From the NCBI RefSeq assembly GCF_025515305.1, contig NZ_JAOPHT010000009.1, positions 62,001 to 126,000 on the forward strand: 64,000 nt of DNA. Direction: 5' to 3'. A model generated the notes under the pieces. That model made no database searches and had not been told where the DNA came from. It saw nothing but the letters and a program-made list of their open reading frames with translations. The position numbers and the translations under genes were made by a program. Positions 41,398-50,257 of this stretch are shown piece after piece. Source of the stretch: Roseicyclus sediminis. GTDB lineage: Bacteria; Pseudomonadota; Alphaproteobacteria; Rhodobacterales; Rhodobacteraceae. How positions within the stretch are numbered: the stretch's first letter is position 1; every line of letters starts with the position of its first letter.

Positions 41398-43169
41398 GCC
41401 TGCATGAGCCGGGGCGTCGCGGCCCCCTTGACCACGCCGTCAGGCCGCAGCGCCACCGCGCAGAGGCGCCCGGCCGACCATGGGGCCGACACTTCCAGCC
41501 GGTGGCCGCGCGCGCGCAGATCCTCGATCGTCGCCGCCGGAAACGCCGGTTCGACCAGAAGGTGTCCGGGCTGCACGGCGCGGGGAAAGAAGCTCGACTG
41601 CAGGTGCCCGGTATGGAAGAGCGGCCCGTCGATGGCCTCCTGGAGGTTCATGCCGTGGTGGATGAGGCGCAGGAGGAACGTCACCTGCCACTGGTCCTGC
41701 TGGTCGCCGCCCGGCGTGCCGAAGGCATATGCGGTTCCGTCCGCTCCCCGCGCCATCGAGGGCGACAGCGTGGTGCGCGGCCGCGCGCCGGGCATCAGCG
41801 ACGTCGGCAACCCCTCGTCGAGCCAGAACATCTGCGCCCGGGTGTTCAGCGGAACCCCGAGACCGGGGATGACCGGGTTCGACTTCAGCCAGCCGCCCGA
41901 GGGCGTCGCCGAGACCATGTTGCCCCAGCGGTCCACCACGTCGATATGCACCGTATCGCCACGCTGATTGACGAGGTGCGCCATGGTCGGTTCGCCGGCC
42001 CCCACGCCGGCCTCCGGGGTCCGGCGGGCCGTGCGCTCGAGGAAGGCCGCGACCTGGTGCTCGAGGCCCTCGATGGCGCCGGGGCGCATGTCGAGGCTGG
42101 CCTCGGTGCCGATGTCGGCGCGATGCGCGGCGTTGTGGGCCGCCGACAGGAGCGTGTCGATCGGGATGTCCGACAGCGCGGGATCGCCGTAGTAGGCCTC
42201 GCGGTCCGCGAAGGCCCGCTTGAGCGCCTCGGTCACGAGATGCACCATCTCGGGCCCGGTGGGATCGAGCGACGACAGCGTGTCGCCCGACAGCATCTGC
42301 AGGACCTGCAGAAGGACGGGGCCCTGTGTCCATGCGCCGGTTTTCCAAACCGTCCAGCCCGCGTGATCGACCGCGAGCGGCGCTTCCCAAGTGGCTTCCC
42401 AATTGGCCATGTCCTGGCCGGTCAGGACGCCCTTGCGCCGTTCGCCGGTGGCGTCGAGCGTGCAGGCGTCGCGCAGGTAGGCGTCGATGGCCTCTGCCAC
42501 GAAACCCTGCGCATGGGCGCGGCGCGCGGCCTCGATCTGTGCGTCGCGATCCGGGCCGGCCGCTTCCGCCTCCTCCACCAGGCGCCGCCACATCGCCGCG
42601 CAGTCGGGATTGCGGAACAATTCGCCCGCCTTGGGCGCCTTGCCCCCGGGCAGCCAGACCGGCGCGGAGGTCGGCCATTCCTGCTGGAACACCTCGGCAA
42701 GTCCCGCGATGGCGGAGGCGACGCCAGCCAGCATCGGGTGCCCGTGCTCGGCGTAGTGGATCGCCGGGGCAAGCACCTGTGCCAGCGGCAGTCTTCCGTG
42801 GTCGCGCAGCATCAGCATCCAGGCGTCGAAGGCGCCGGGGGTGACCGTCGCGAGAAGGCCGGAGCCGGGAATGATGTCGAGCCCCTCGTCGCGGTAATGC
42901 GCGATCGTCGCCCCCTCCGGCGCCACGCCCTGGCCGCAGAGGACAAGGGGCGTATCGGCCCCGGCGGGGAGCACGAGGGCGGGCACTTCCCCGAGCGGGC
43001 CGTTGAGGTGCGGCTCCACAACGTTCAGGACGAAACCTGCCGCGACGGCGGCATCTGCCGCCGTGCCGCCATCCTCCAGCATCTTCATGCCCGCCTGGCT
43101 GGCCAGCCAGTGGGTCGTCGAAACCATGCCGAAGGTTCCCATCAGTTCGGGCCGCGTCGTGAACGTCAT
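41379..43169 (-). CDS. Gamma-glutamyltransferase family protein (YwrD-like)
   Basis: A 596-residue Ntn-hydrolase precursor. The autoprocessing threonine is in RGDTVHIDVVDRWGNMVS (T-V-H-I-D), so a large and small subunit are expected. DGGTAADAAVAAGFVLNVVEPH at the front, GPVLLQVLQML, and SATPSGGWLKSNPVI are family blocks. No signal peptide is seen, unlike periplasmic GGT, so it fits the cytoplasmic YwrD-like branch, whose substrates may not be glutathione. Overlaps the AbrB-like gene by 4 bp (ATGA). Confidence 0.85.
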   Translation of the reverse strand: MTFTTRPELMGTFGMVSTTHWLASQAGMKMLEDGGTAADAAVAAGFVLNVVEPHLNGPLGEVPALVLPAGADTPLVLCGQGVAPEGATIAHYRDEGLDIIPGSGLLATVTPGAFDAWMLMLRDHGRLPLAQVLAPAIHYAEHGHPMLAGVASAIAGLAEVFQQEWPTSAPVWLPGGKAPKAGELFRNPDCAAMWRRLVEEAEAAGPDRDAQIEAARRAHAQGFVAEAIDAYLRDACTLDATGERRKGVLTGQDMANWEATWEAPLAVDHAGWTVWKTGAWTQGPVLLQVLQMLSGDTLSSLDPTGPEMVHLVTEALKRAFADREAYYGDPALSDIPIDTLLSAAHNAAHRADIGTEASLDMRPGAIEGLEHQVAAFLERTARRTPEAGVGAGEPTMAHLVNQRGDTVHIDVVDRWGNMVSATPSGGWLKSNPVIPGLGVPLNTRAQMFWLDEGLPTSLMPGARPRTTLSPSMARGADGTAYAFGTPGGDQQDQWQVTFLLRLIHHGMNLQEAIDGPLFHTGHLQSSFFPRAVQPGHLLVEPAFPAATIEDLRARGHRLEVSAPWSAGRLCAVALRPDGVVKGAATPRLMQAYAVGR

Positions 43170-44260
43170 GTGCCGTCTTCCTTTTTTCTGGTCCTGTCCC
43201 TGTCTTGCGCCTGTCGCCGGTCGAGCCGCATCAGCCGCGCCGCAACCGGCGCTCCCGATATGACGAGCAGGACCCGTGTCAGGTGATGCACGATGATGTA
43301 GCCCAGATCCGCGCCGACGATAATGGCAAGAACCGTCATCTCGGCCTGACCGCCGGGCGCGAAGGCGAGAAAGCCGTCGACGGGGGCGGCAAGGCCGAAA
43401 AGAACGACGATTTCGGTAAAGAGCGCGGCGAGCCCGGCCAGCAGAAGGACGAAGACCACGCCCGCCGATACGTCGCGGCGGATCTCCTGCAGCGTCACGC
43501 CCACGTAGCCCACGCCGATCCCGATCCCGATCATGAACTGGGCGGTCAGGATCGCCTCGGCGGGCGGACGGAAGTGGATCACGTCGAGCATGGACAGGGC
43601 GCCGGTGACGATCATCGGTCCGAGGATGGAGGCGCCGAACAGGCCGATCTTCTCGCCGCCCTTCCATCCCACCAGCGCGGCGGCGACCATGATCAGCATC
43701 TCGTCCAACGGAAGCTCCGAGGCGGGCACGCCGATCGGGTTGTCGAGCGTCACGCCGAAGCCCAGCGTCAGGATCAGCGGGGCGACGGTGACGATGATGA
43801 GGACCCGGGTCGCGTGGATCAGGGACAGGGCCCGGATGTCGCCGCCCGCCTCCTGTCCGAAGATCACCATGTCCTGCAGCCCGCCGGGCATCGCGGCGTA
43901 CCAACTCGTCGCCCAGTCGAAGCCGTAGACCTTGCGGAAGAACGGCACGCCCACGAGGCCGATCACCGCGATGTAGAGAGGGATGAGCGCGACCGAGGCC
44001 GCCATTTGCGGGATCCGCGCCACCACGTCAGGGGTCAGCGATGCGCCGACCGCGACGCCGAGGATCGTCCGTGCCGCGACCGAGATCGTCCCGAGCCCCC
44101 GGAGCGGAGCCCCCGCCAGCGCGGCCAGCAGGCAGGCCGTCAGAGGGCCGAAAAGGAAGGGCAGCGGCAGGCCGAGTGCCCAGAACACCACTGTTCCCGC
44201 CGCCGCGAGGCCCAGGGTCAGGGCGCGGCGTTTCAGGAGGGTGACGTCGGGGCTTGGCAT
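43166..44260 (-). CDS. AbrB-family membrane protein
   Basis: A 364-residue integral membrane protein of the AbrB (PF05145) family with about ten hydrophobic segments in two repeats. GLPLPFLFGPLTACLLAALAG and the AAMPGGLQDMVIFGQEAGGD motif in the first half, and FAPGGQAEMTVLAIIVGADLGYIIVHHLTRVLLV in the second half, are the paired substrate regions. Once named ammonia monooxygenase-like, these are now seen as transport or regulatory membrane proteins. ATG at 44260 has GGAG 11 nt upstream; starts at 44287 and 44293 are possible. Divergent from the gntR gene. Confidence 0.8.
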   Translation of the reverse strand: MPSPDVTLLKRRALTLGLAAAGTVVFWALGLPLPFLFGPLTACLLAALAGAPLRGLGTISVAARTILGVAVGASLTPDVVARIPQMAASVALIPLYIAVIGLVGVPFFRKVYGFDWATSWYAAMPGGLQDMVIFGQEAGGDIRALSLIHATRVLIIVTVAPLILTLGFGVTLDNPIGVPASELPLDEMLIMVAAALVGWKGGEKIGLFGASILGPMIVTGALSMLDVIHFRPPAEAILTAQFMIGIGIGVGYVGVTLQEIRRDVSAGVVFVLLLAGLAALFTEIVVLFGLAAPVDGFLAFAPGGQAEMTVLAIIVGADLGYIIVHHLTRVLLVISGAPVAARLMRLDRRQAQDRDRTRKKEDGT

Positions 44261-44281
44261 CGGGCTTGGGTCTCCAAAGAC

Positions 44282-44311
44282 TTGCATATGCATGTATCCA
44301 GCCGTATGCAA
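44282..44311. promoter_or_regulatory. Dyad operator between AbrB-like and GntR genes
   Basis: TTGCATA (44282-44288) and TATGCAA (44305-44311) are inverted arms; TGCATATGCA (44283-44292) is itself a perfect 10-bp palindrome. Position between divergent starts suits autoregulation by the GntR protein and control of AbrB-ggt. Shares TTGCATA with the site at 41131. Confidence 0.55.
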
Positions 44312-44332
44312 TCGGAAACCCGCAGGGAGCCG

Positions 44333-44998
44333 ATGGCCCAGGACACGTTCCATACCGATGCCTCGCAGGGGCACGACGCCTATACGCGGCTGTTGTCGGA
44401 GATCCGGCAGGGACGCCTCGGTCCCGGCGACCGGCTGACCGAGACCGAGCTTGCGCAGCGGCTCGGCACGTCGCGGACACCGGTGCGCGAGGCGATCCGC
44501 CTGCTCGAGGCAGACGGGCTCGTGACCCACACCCCGCGCGTCGGTGCCGTGATCCGTCAGCTCGACTATGCCGAGATCACCGAGCTTTACGAGATGCGGG
44601 CCGTGCTGGAGGGAACGGCGGCGCGTTTCGCCGCCCGTGCGGCCTATCCGTCCGAAATCGACGAGATGGCCGCGATCAACGCCGAGATGGCGGCGGCAAA
44701 GGGGGACGTGGAGCGTCTCTACGAGGCGAACCGGCAGTTTCACGACATCTTGCGGAACGCCGCGCGGAACCGGTTTCTGCTGAGCGCGGTCCAGGCGGTA
44801 CAGAAGACGCTTCTGATCCTCGGGCCCTCCACCATGGAGGAGGGCGGCCGCGCCGAGGCCGCCATCGCCGAGCACGAGGCCCTGATCGCCGCTCTGCGCG
44901 CCCATGACGGGGACGCGGCCGAAGCCGCGATGCGTGCCCATATCGAGGCCGCGCACCGGGCGCGGCAGAGGCAGCTGCGCAAGCGGGGCAGGGAATGA
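44333..44998 (+). CDS. GntR-family (FCD) transcriptional regulator
   Basis: A 221-residue regulator. Residues about 15-80 form the winged HTH (LLSEIRQGRLGPGDRLTETELAQRLGTSRTPVREAIRLLEADGLV) and the rest is an FCD all-helical effector domain (YEMRAVLEGTAARFAARAA, HDILRNAARNRFLLSAVQ, EHEALIAALRAHDGDAAEAAMRAHIE) with the metal-binding His/Asp pattern. FCD regulators respond to organic acids. ATG 44333 follows AGGGAG; ATG 44306 would lie inside the operator and is less likely. Confidence 0.88.
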   Translation: MAQDTFHTDASQGHDAYTRLLSEIRQGRLGPGDRLTETELAQRLGTSRTPVREAIRLLEADGLVTHTPRVGAVIRQLDYAEITELYEMRAVLEGTAARFAARAAYPSEIDEMAAINAEMAAAKGDVERLYEANRQFHDILRNAARNRFLLSAVQAVQKTLLILGPSTMEEGGRAEAAIAEHEALIAALRAHDGDAAEAAMRAHIEAAHRARQRQLRKRGRE

Positions 44999-45009
44999 GC
45001 GCGCCTGAA

Positions 45010-45289
45010 ACCGTTACAAGGAGCATCACCATCGGGGGGCAACCCGGCTGCGCCAAGCCCGCAACTTCCGCAGTCTGCATGAGGGGCCGCTTTCGGCGCC
45101 GACGCGCAGCTGCAAGGAGGACGAGTATTTCGCTGACCTCCTCCGCGTGACCATCCAACTCGGCCTCAAGTTCGACGAGGCCGCCCGAATCCCGGGACCG
45201 GCCTCGCCTTCTTCTTCACCACGCCCTGTTCCAAGACGGTCCATCGCCTCGCGGCTCTCGTCCGAAAGGCGCAAGGCAAGGTCGGCTAG
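45010..45289 (+). pseudogene. Possible frameshifted gene remnant between gntR and lysR
   Basis: About 290 bp between two genes keeps protein-like sequence in two frames. Frame one reads RLRQARNFRSLHEGPLSA and EDEYFADLLRVTIQLGLKFDEAA. Near 45190 the sense moves to a second frame reading GTGLAFFFTTPCSKTVHRLAALV and then RKAQGKVG followed by TAG at 45287. No start or ribosome site fits. The family is not recognised. Low confidence. Confidence 0.25.
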
Positions 45290-46251
45290 TCGCGCGGCCT
45301 TGCGCCCTGGCCTGTCTTTCTCCGCCGCACCTCCCCCGGGGCGACTTCGCCAGCGCATGCGGCGACGATCTGATCGCGGAGCCAGGCATGAGCCTGGTCG
45401 CGCTCGAACCGGCGATGCCAGATCAGGTGGTTGGCGATGGGCGCGACCTCCAGTGGCACCGGCACGAGGGCAAGGGGGTAGCGGGCCGCGAAATACTCGG
45501 CCGTGCGGTGCGTGAAGACGCCGACGAGGTCCGACTGCTGCAACAGTTCGGGCACGATGGTGAAGCTCATCAGGGTCGCGGCGATGTTGCGGCGATGACC
45601 ATGGCGCTCCAGCACCGCGTCGAAGGCGGCCCGGCGGTCCCCGGTGGAACTGACCACGAGATGGGAAAATCCGAGAATGTCCGCCAGGGCAGGCCGGTTG
45701 CCGTGGTCGAGTAGCGGGTGGTCGCGTCGGCACAGGCAGACGAAGCGGTCTTCGAACACCAGGCTGCGTGCGACATGGGGTGGTGTGCGGTCGAACCAGC
45801 CGATGGCTAGGTCGATCTCGTCGGCCTCGATCAGCCGGATCGCGTAGTCGCGGTCGGTGGTGCGCAGGTTGATGACGATGCCGGGCGCCACGCGGCCTAG
45901 GTGTTCGAGCAGCGGAAGAAAGACCGGCAGGTTGAACCGATCCGGCGCGCCGATGGCGTATTGGCCCTCGGCCGTGGCGGCGTCGAAATCGCCGGGCCGG
46001 GCGATGCAGGCGCCTGCGTCCTCCACGATCCGGGCCACCACGGGGGCAAGTTCCGCCGCGCGGGGCGTCGGGCTCAACCCCTCGGGCGTGCGGACGAGAA
46101 GCGGATCGTCGAGATGGTCGCGCAGACGCTTGAGCGCGTTCGAGATGGCGGACTGCGTCCGGCCGAGTCGCGCGCCGGTGCGCGTGACACTGCGCTCCTC
46201 GAGAAGGACATGCAGGACGATCAGGAGATTGAGGTCAAAATTCAAAAGCAT
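45286..46251 (-). CDS. LysR-family regulator divergent from ligI
   Basis: A 321-residue LysR regulator (NodD/NahR-like start FDLNLLIVLHVLLEERSVTRTGARLGRTQSAISNALKRLRDHLDDPLLVRT, HTH at about 20-65). The effector domain follows (GQYAIGAPDRFNLPVFLPLLEHL, IDLAIGWFDRTPPHVARSLVFED, MSFTIVPELLQQSDLVGVFTHR). ATG at 46251 is preferred over a TTG two codons upstream. Divergent from ligI with two dyads in between, so it probably controls ligI and the transporter operon. Confidence 0.87.
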   Translation of the reverse strand: MLLNFDLNLLIVLHVLLEERSVTRTGARLGRTQSAISNALKRLRDHLDDPLLVRTPEGLSPTPRAAELAPVVARIVEDAGACIARPGDFDAATAEGQYAIGAPDRFNLPVFLPLLEHLGRVAPGIVINLRTTDRDYAIRLIEADEIDLAIGWFDRTPPHVARSLVFEDRFVCLCRRDHPLLDHGNRPALADILGFSHLVVSSTGDRRAAFDAVLERHGHRRNIAATLMSFTIVPELLQQSDLVGVFTHRTAEYFAARYPLALVPVPLEVAPIANHLIWHRRFERDQAHAWLRDQIVAACAGEVAPGEVRRRKTGQGARPRD

Positions 46252-46265
46252 TTTCAATCCCGGAT

Positions 46266-46289
46266 CATCACAGGTGATGTTCTAGAACA
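46266..46289. promoter_or_regulatory. Two adjacent dyads in the lysR-ligI control region
   Basis: CATCAC-AG-GTGATG (46266-46279) and the perfect palindrome TGTTCTAGAACA (46278-46289) lie head to tail in the 103-bp divergent region. LysR regulators commonly bind such paired dyads with a T-N11-A core. Confidence 0.55.
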
Positions 46290-46354
46290 CGAGTATCCAT
46301 TTCCAAAATGAATTCTCATCGGTCACGCTCGGGCGGCAGAGGGAGGGACCTGCC

Positions 46355-47287
46355 ATGACATTGAGCGAGGGGGTATCGCATGCCGGCGCGACCGCGCCCG
46401 TCGCCGATCCCGACTACCTGCCGTTCCACCCGGCACCCTCGCGGCCTGTATTCCGGCCACCTGCGGGCGCCGTCGATGCCCATTGCCACGTCTTCGGGCC
46501 CGCTGCCGTCTTCCCTTTCTCGCCACGACGGAAATACACGCCGGTGGACGCGCCTGCCGAGACACTCTTCGCGCTGCGCGATCATCTCGGGCTGTCGCGA
46601 AACGTCATCGTACAGGCGACCTGCCACGGCCCCGACAACAGCGCGATGCTCGATGCCATCGCCCGCTCCGAGGGTCGGGCGCGCGGCGTCGCGGTGGTCG
46701 ACCCCGACATCGCGGAAGAGGATCTGCGGCGCCTTCACGACGGCGGTGTGCGCGGCGTGCGCTTCAATTTTCTCAAGCGCCTCGTCGGGGACGCGCCGAA
46801 GGACGACTATATCCGCATCGCCGCGCGGGTGACCGAACTCGGCTGGCACATCGTCGTCTATTTCGAATCCGCGGAACTGGCCGATCTTGGCGGGTTCGTC
46901 CGGTCCCTGCCGGGGACGATCGTGATCGACCACATGGGGCGGCCCGATCTGGCGGAGGGTCTCGCCGGGGAGGGGTTCGCCCGGGTCCTCGCGCTGATGG
47001 AGAGCGACGCGCGCTTCTGGATCAAGGTATCCTGCCCCGAGCGCCTGACGGTCGCGGGGCCGCCCTATGACGATGTCGTGCCCTTTGCCCGGACCCTTGT
47101 CGAAGGCTACCCGGACCGCGTACTCTGGGGCACCGACTGGCCGCATCCGAACATGCGTTCGCACATGCCCGACGACGGGACGCTCGTGGACATGATCCCG
47201 CGCATCGCGCCGACGGGCGCCCTTCGGAAAAAGCTTCTGATCGACAACCCGATGCGCCTCTACTGGCCGGAGGAGGCGGGCGCATGA
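46355..47287 (+). CDS. ligI: 2-pyrone-4,6-dicarboxylate hydrolase
   Basis: A 310-residue amidohydrolase-superfamily lactonase. It opens 2-pyrone-4,6-dicarboxylate to 4-oxalomesaconate/CHM in protocatechuate 4,5-cleavage. H43-x-H45 in DAHCHVFGP, the PFSPRRKYTP loop, the RNVIVQATCHGPDN and GVRFNFLKRL strands, IDHMGRPD (H193) and the final catalytic D261 in WGTDWPHPN match Sphingobium LigI closely. The last residues NPMRLYWPEE are also typical. GGGAGGG precedes the ATG. The stop overlaps the next gene (ATGA). Confidence 0.93.
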   Translation: MTLSEGVSHAGATAPVADPDYLPFHPAPSRPVFRPPAGAVDAHCHVFGPAAVFPFSPRRKYTPVDAPAETLFALRDHLGLSRNVIVQATCHGPDNSAMLDAIARSEGRARGVAVVDPDIAEEDLRRLHDGGVRGVRFNFLKRLVGDAPKDDYIRIAARVTELGWHIVVYFESAELADLGGFVRSLPGTIVIDHMGRPDLAEGLAGEGFARVLALMESDARFWIKVSCPERLTVAGPPYDDVVPFARTLVEGYPDRVLWGTDWPHPNMRSHMPDDGTLVDMIPRIAPTGALRKKLLIDNPMRLYWPEEAGA

Positions 47288-49200
47288 GCGACGCCGCCGC
47301 AGGACCGCGCTGGGTGGCATTGACGGTCGCGGCGCTGGCCACCGTGATGTGCGTGGCCTGCATCCTGTGGAACCTCGAGGTGCATACCCGCCTCGGTTTT
47401 GCCGTCCTGCGCCAGCAGTACATGGCGCTTCAGCTGGGCCTCGCGCTCACCATCTGCTTCCTGCGCTTCGGTCCAAGGGGCGGCGCGGTGGCGCGGCCGA
47501 ACCTTGTCGATCTCGCGATCGCCGTGACCTGCCTCGGTGTCCTGATCTACGCGGCGACGGATTTCGTCTGGCTGCTGCAGGAGCAGTTCTATCGTCCCTG
47601 GCAGATCACGCTGGTGGGCGCCGTCGTGGTGATCGGCGTGATGGAGGGCATCCGCCGTCGCGCGGGCCTGATGCTGTTCGGGATCGTCGCGGTCTTCCTT
47701 GTCTACGCGCTGTTCGCGGACCGGGTGCCGGGGCGGCTTATCGGGCGCGAGCTCTCGCCGCAGCGGCTGGTCGACTACGTGGGTTTCGACAGCTCCGCCG
47801 TCTTCTCCTCGCCGCTTGCCGTGGGCACGATCACCGTTCTGCTCTTCGTCTTCTTCGGCCAGCTTCTCTTCGCGGCCGGTGGCGGTGCCTTCTTCACCGA
47901 TCTCGCCATGGCCGCCACGGGGCGCGCGCGGGGTGGTTCTGCGAAGATCGCGGTCGTCGGCTCTGCCCTGTTCGGCTCGATCTCGGGCTCGGCGGTGTCG
48001 AACGTGGCGACGACCGGCGTCATCACGATCCCGCTGATGCAGCGGGGCGGATACCGGAAGGAGGATGCGGGCGCGATCGAGGCGGTGGCCTCGACCGGCG
48101 GGCAACTGACACCGCCCATCATGGGGGCTGCGGCCTTCCTGATGGCCGAGTTCCTCGACATCCCCTATGCGACCGTGGCCGCCGCCGCGCTGGTTCCTGC
48201 GATCCTCTACTATCTCGGCGCGTTCCTGCAGGTGGACCTCATCGCCGCCCGCGACGGGATCGCCGCGCCCGAGGATGCCGAGCTGACCGTGCGCAAGGTC
48301 CTGGCGAAGGGTTGGCATTTCCTGATCCCCTTCGCCGTCCTGCTCTACGCGCTCTTCGTGATGCGGCTCGATCCCGAGGACTCTGCGCTTCTCGCTTCGC
48401 TCGCCATCGCGGCGGCGGGGTTTCTCAGGGGCTACGACGGCACGCGCCTGACGCTGCCGAGCTTCGGTCGGGTCTTCGTGGACACGGGCACGTCGATGGT
48501 CGACCTGATCCTCGTCGTCGCCGCCGCGGGCTTCGTGATCGGGGTCCTGAACGTCACCGGCCTTGGTTTCGCGCTCACGCTGGTGCTGGTGGACGCGGTG
48601 GGGTCCAGCCTGATCCTACTCCTCCTGATCTCGGCGGTGGTCTGCATCATCCTGGGAATGGGTATGCCGACCTCGGGCGTCTATGTCCTGCTGGCGAGCC
48701 TCGTCGCGCCGTCGCTCGTCGAGGCGGGCGTGCAGCCCATCGCGGCGCATCTCTTCATTCTCTACTTCGGCATGATGTCGATGATCACGCCGCCCGTGGC
48801 GCTCGCGGCCTTCGCGGCGGCGGCGATCTCGAAGGCGGGGGCCTTCGCCACCGGCATGGCGGCGATGCGGATCGGCTGGGCCGCGTTCATCCTGCCTTTC
48901 GCCTTCGTGTCGACGCCCGCGCTCCTGTTCGAGGGCACCATGCAGGAGGTCGTGACCGCCGCTTGCCTCACGGCGGCCGGCATCGCCGGGGTCACCGCGG
49001 GCATTGCGGGATACTGGGGCGGGCGCCTCGGTCCGGTGCTGCGCATCGCCTTCGTGGCGCTCGGCGCGCTGGCCCTGCCGCTCGGCTTCCTCGACGTGTC
49101 GATGGTCGCCCACGCCATTGCCGCCGCCGTCCTGATCGCACTTGCCGCCGCGCTCATGTTCCGGCGCGCCGGAGCCACCCGAAACGACCAACCGACGTGA
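47284..49200 (+). CDS. TRAP transporter fused permease (DctQM-type, TAXI system)
   Basis: A 638-residue membrane protein with about 16-18 transmembrane segments. The first quarter corresponds to the small DctQ subunit and the rest to the large DctM subunit: GSISGSAVSNVATTGVITIPLM, EAVASTGGQLTPPIMGAAAFLMAEF, and MGMPTSGVYVLLASLVAPSL are the conserved fused-permease motifs. It imports a carboxylate with a Na+ gradient using the TAXI binding protein encoded next. Coupled to ligI by ATGA, which points to an aromatic-derived diacid or pyrone as cargo. Confidence 0.92.
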   Translation: MSDAAAGPRWVALTVAALATVMCVACILWNLEVHTRLGFAVLRQQYMALQLGLALTICFLRFGPRGGAVARPNLVDLAIAVTCLGVLIYAATDFVWLLQEQFYRPWQITLVGAVVVIGVMEGIRRRAGLMLFGIVAVFLVYALFADRVPGRLIGRELSPQRLVDYVGFDSSAVFSSPLAVGTITVLLFVFFGQLLFAAGGGAFFTDLAMAATGRARGGSAKIAVVGSALFGSISGSAVSNVATTGVITIPLMQRGGYRKEDAGAIEAVASTGGQLTPPIMGAAAFLMAEFLDIPYATVAAAALVPAILYYLGAFLQVDLIAARDGIAAPEDAELTVRKVLAKGWHFLIPFAVLLYALFVMRLDPEDSALLASLAIAAAGFLRGYDGTRLTLPSFGRVFVDTGTSMVDLILVVAAAGFVIGVLNVTGLGFALTLVLVDAVGSSLILLLLISAVVCIILGMGMPTSGVYVLLASLVAPSLVEAGVQPIAAHLFILYFGMMSMITPPVALAAFAAAAISKAGAFATGMAAMRIGWAAFILPFAFVSTPALLFEGTMQEVVTAACLTAAGIAGVTAGIAGYWGGRLGPVLRIAFVALGALALPLGFLDVSMVAHAIAAAVLIALAAALMFRRAGATRNDQPT

Positions 49201-49228
49201 GAACGCGCAGCATCCAAGGGAGGATATC

Positions 49229-50197
49229 ATGCTCGACTTCAGAACTATCGCGGCCGCAGGCTTCGCCACATTGGCGATCGCCGGCACGGGGCACGCGCAG
49301 GTGATCTCGATGGCCACCGGCGCGCAGGGCTCGCTCGCCTACAACGCCGGTCAGGCGGTTGCGGTCGTCGCCAACGAGAACGGCCTGACCGTTCGCACGC
49401 AGCCGCTCGTCGGCTACATGCCGCTCCTCAACAGCGGGGAGGTCGACTTCGGCTACGTCAACGGCGCCGAGGCGGCATTCGCCTACACGGGAACCGGAAA
49501 CTTCGACCGCGCGCACCCCGATGTCCGGCTCGTCGGCGTGATGTTCCCGCTGACCACCGGCGTCATGGCGCCCTGCGACCTCGGCCTGCAGACCGTGGAC
49601 GACATGGCGGGACGGAGCGACCTCAGGATCGCCTCTGAATACACCTCGTCCACGATCATTCCCTTCTACATCGAAGGCGTGCTGGCGACGGGCGGCATGT
49701 CCTACGACGACTTCACGCAGGTTCCGGTGTCGAGCTTCGTGGATGGGATCAACGCGCTGGGCGACGGCCTCGTGGACGTGGCGCTCGTCAGCCTGAACGC
49801 GGGCGCGGGGCAGCAGGCGGCGGTGCAGCTGCAGGATCGTGGCGGGCTTTGCTACATCTCGATGAACGACGGGGAGGAGGCCTTCGCCGCCTATACCGCC
49901 GTACTTCCCTCCGGCACGATCCGCGCCATGCCTCAGAACGAGAGCATCAACGGTCTGCAGAGCTGGGGTGCGAACCTCGTCGCGGTGCCGTGGATGCTGC
50001 TGGCGAACGCGGGTGTCGACGAGCAGGTGGTCCATGACCTCACGCGCGTCATCCACCAGAACCAGGAGGCGCTGACCGCGTCCTTCGGCGCCTTCGGCAA
50101 TGCCGACTTCAGCGCCATGGCTCCGGCCAACGCGATGCCCTACCATCCGGGCGCCATCCGCTACTACGAAGAGGCCGGCATTCCCGCCGGCGAGTGA
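49229..50197 (+). CDS. TAXI-family TRAP substrate-binding protein
   Basis: A 322-residue periplasmic binding protein. Signal peptide about 1-24 (MLDFRTIAAAGFATLAIAGTGHAQ). VISMATGAQGSLAYNAGQAVAVVANENG is the TAXI start, QPLVGYMPLLNSGEVDFGYVNGAEAAFAYTG the first lobe, SEYTSSTIIPFYIEGVL the second. ATG at 49229 has GGAGGATATC in front. It pairs with the upstream fused permease. Ligand unknown. Confidence 0.9.
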   Translation: MLDFRTIAAAGFATLAIAGTGHAQVISMATGAQGSLAYNAGQAVAVVANENGLTVRTQPLVGYMPLLNSGEVDFGYVNGAEAAFAYTGTGNFDRAHPDVRLVGVMFPLTTGVMAPCDLGLQTVDDMAGRSDLRIASEYTSSTIIPFYIEGVLATGGMSYDDFTQVPVSSFVDGINALGDGLVDVALVSLNAGAGQQAAVQLQDRGGLCYISMNDGEEAFAAYTAVLPSGTIRAMPQNESINGLQSWGANLVAVPWMLLANAGVDEQVVHDLTRVIHQNQEALTASFGAFGNADFSAMAPANAMPYHPGAIRYYEEAGIPAGE

Positions 50198-50257
50198 CAC
50201 CTTGCGGCCCGCCTCGTCTGCGGGCGGGCCGCTCCGATTTCCGAGGGGACAAATCGC

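Noticed and set aside
43166-44260. AbrB-family gene as ammonia monooxygenase subunit
   Set aside because: An old misannotation: there are no copper-ligand or AMO features, only the duplicated membrane-protein AbrB architecture.
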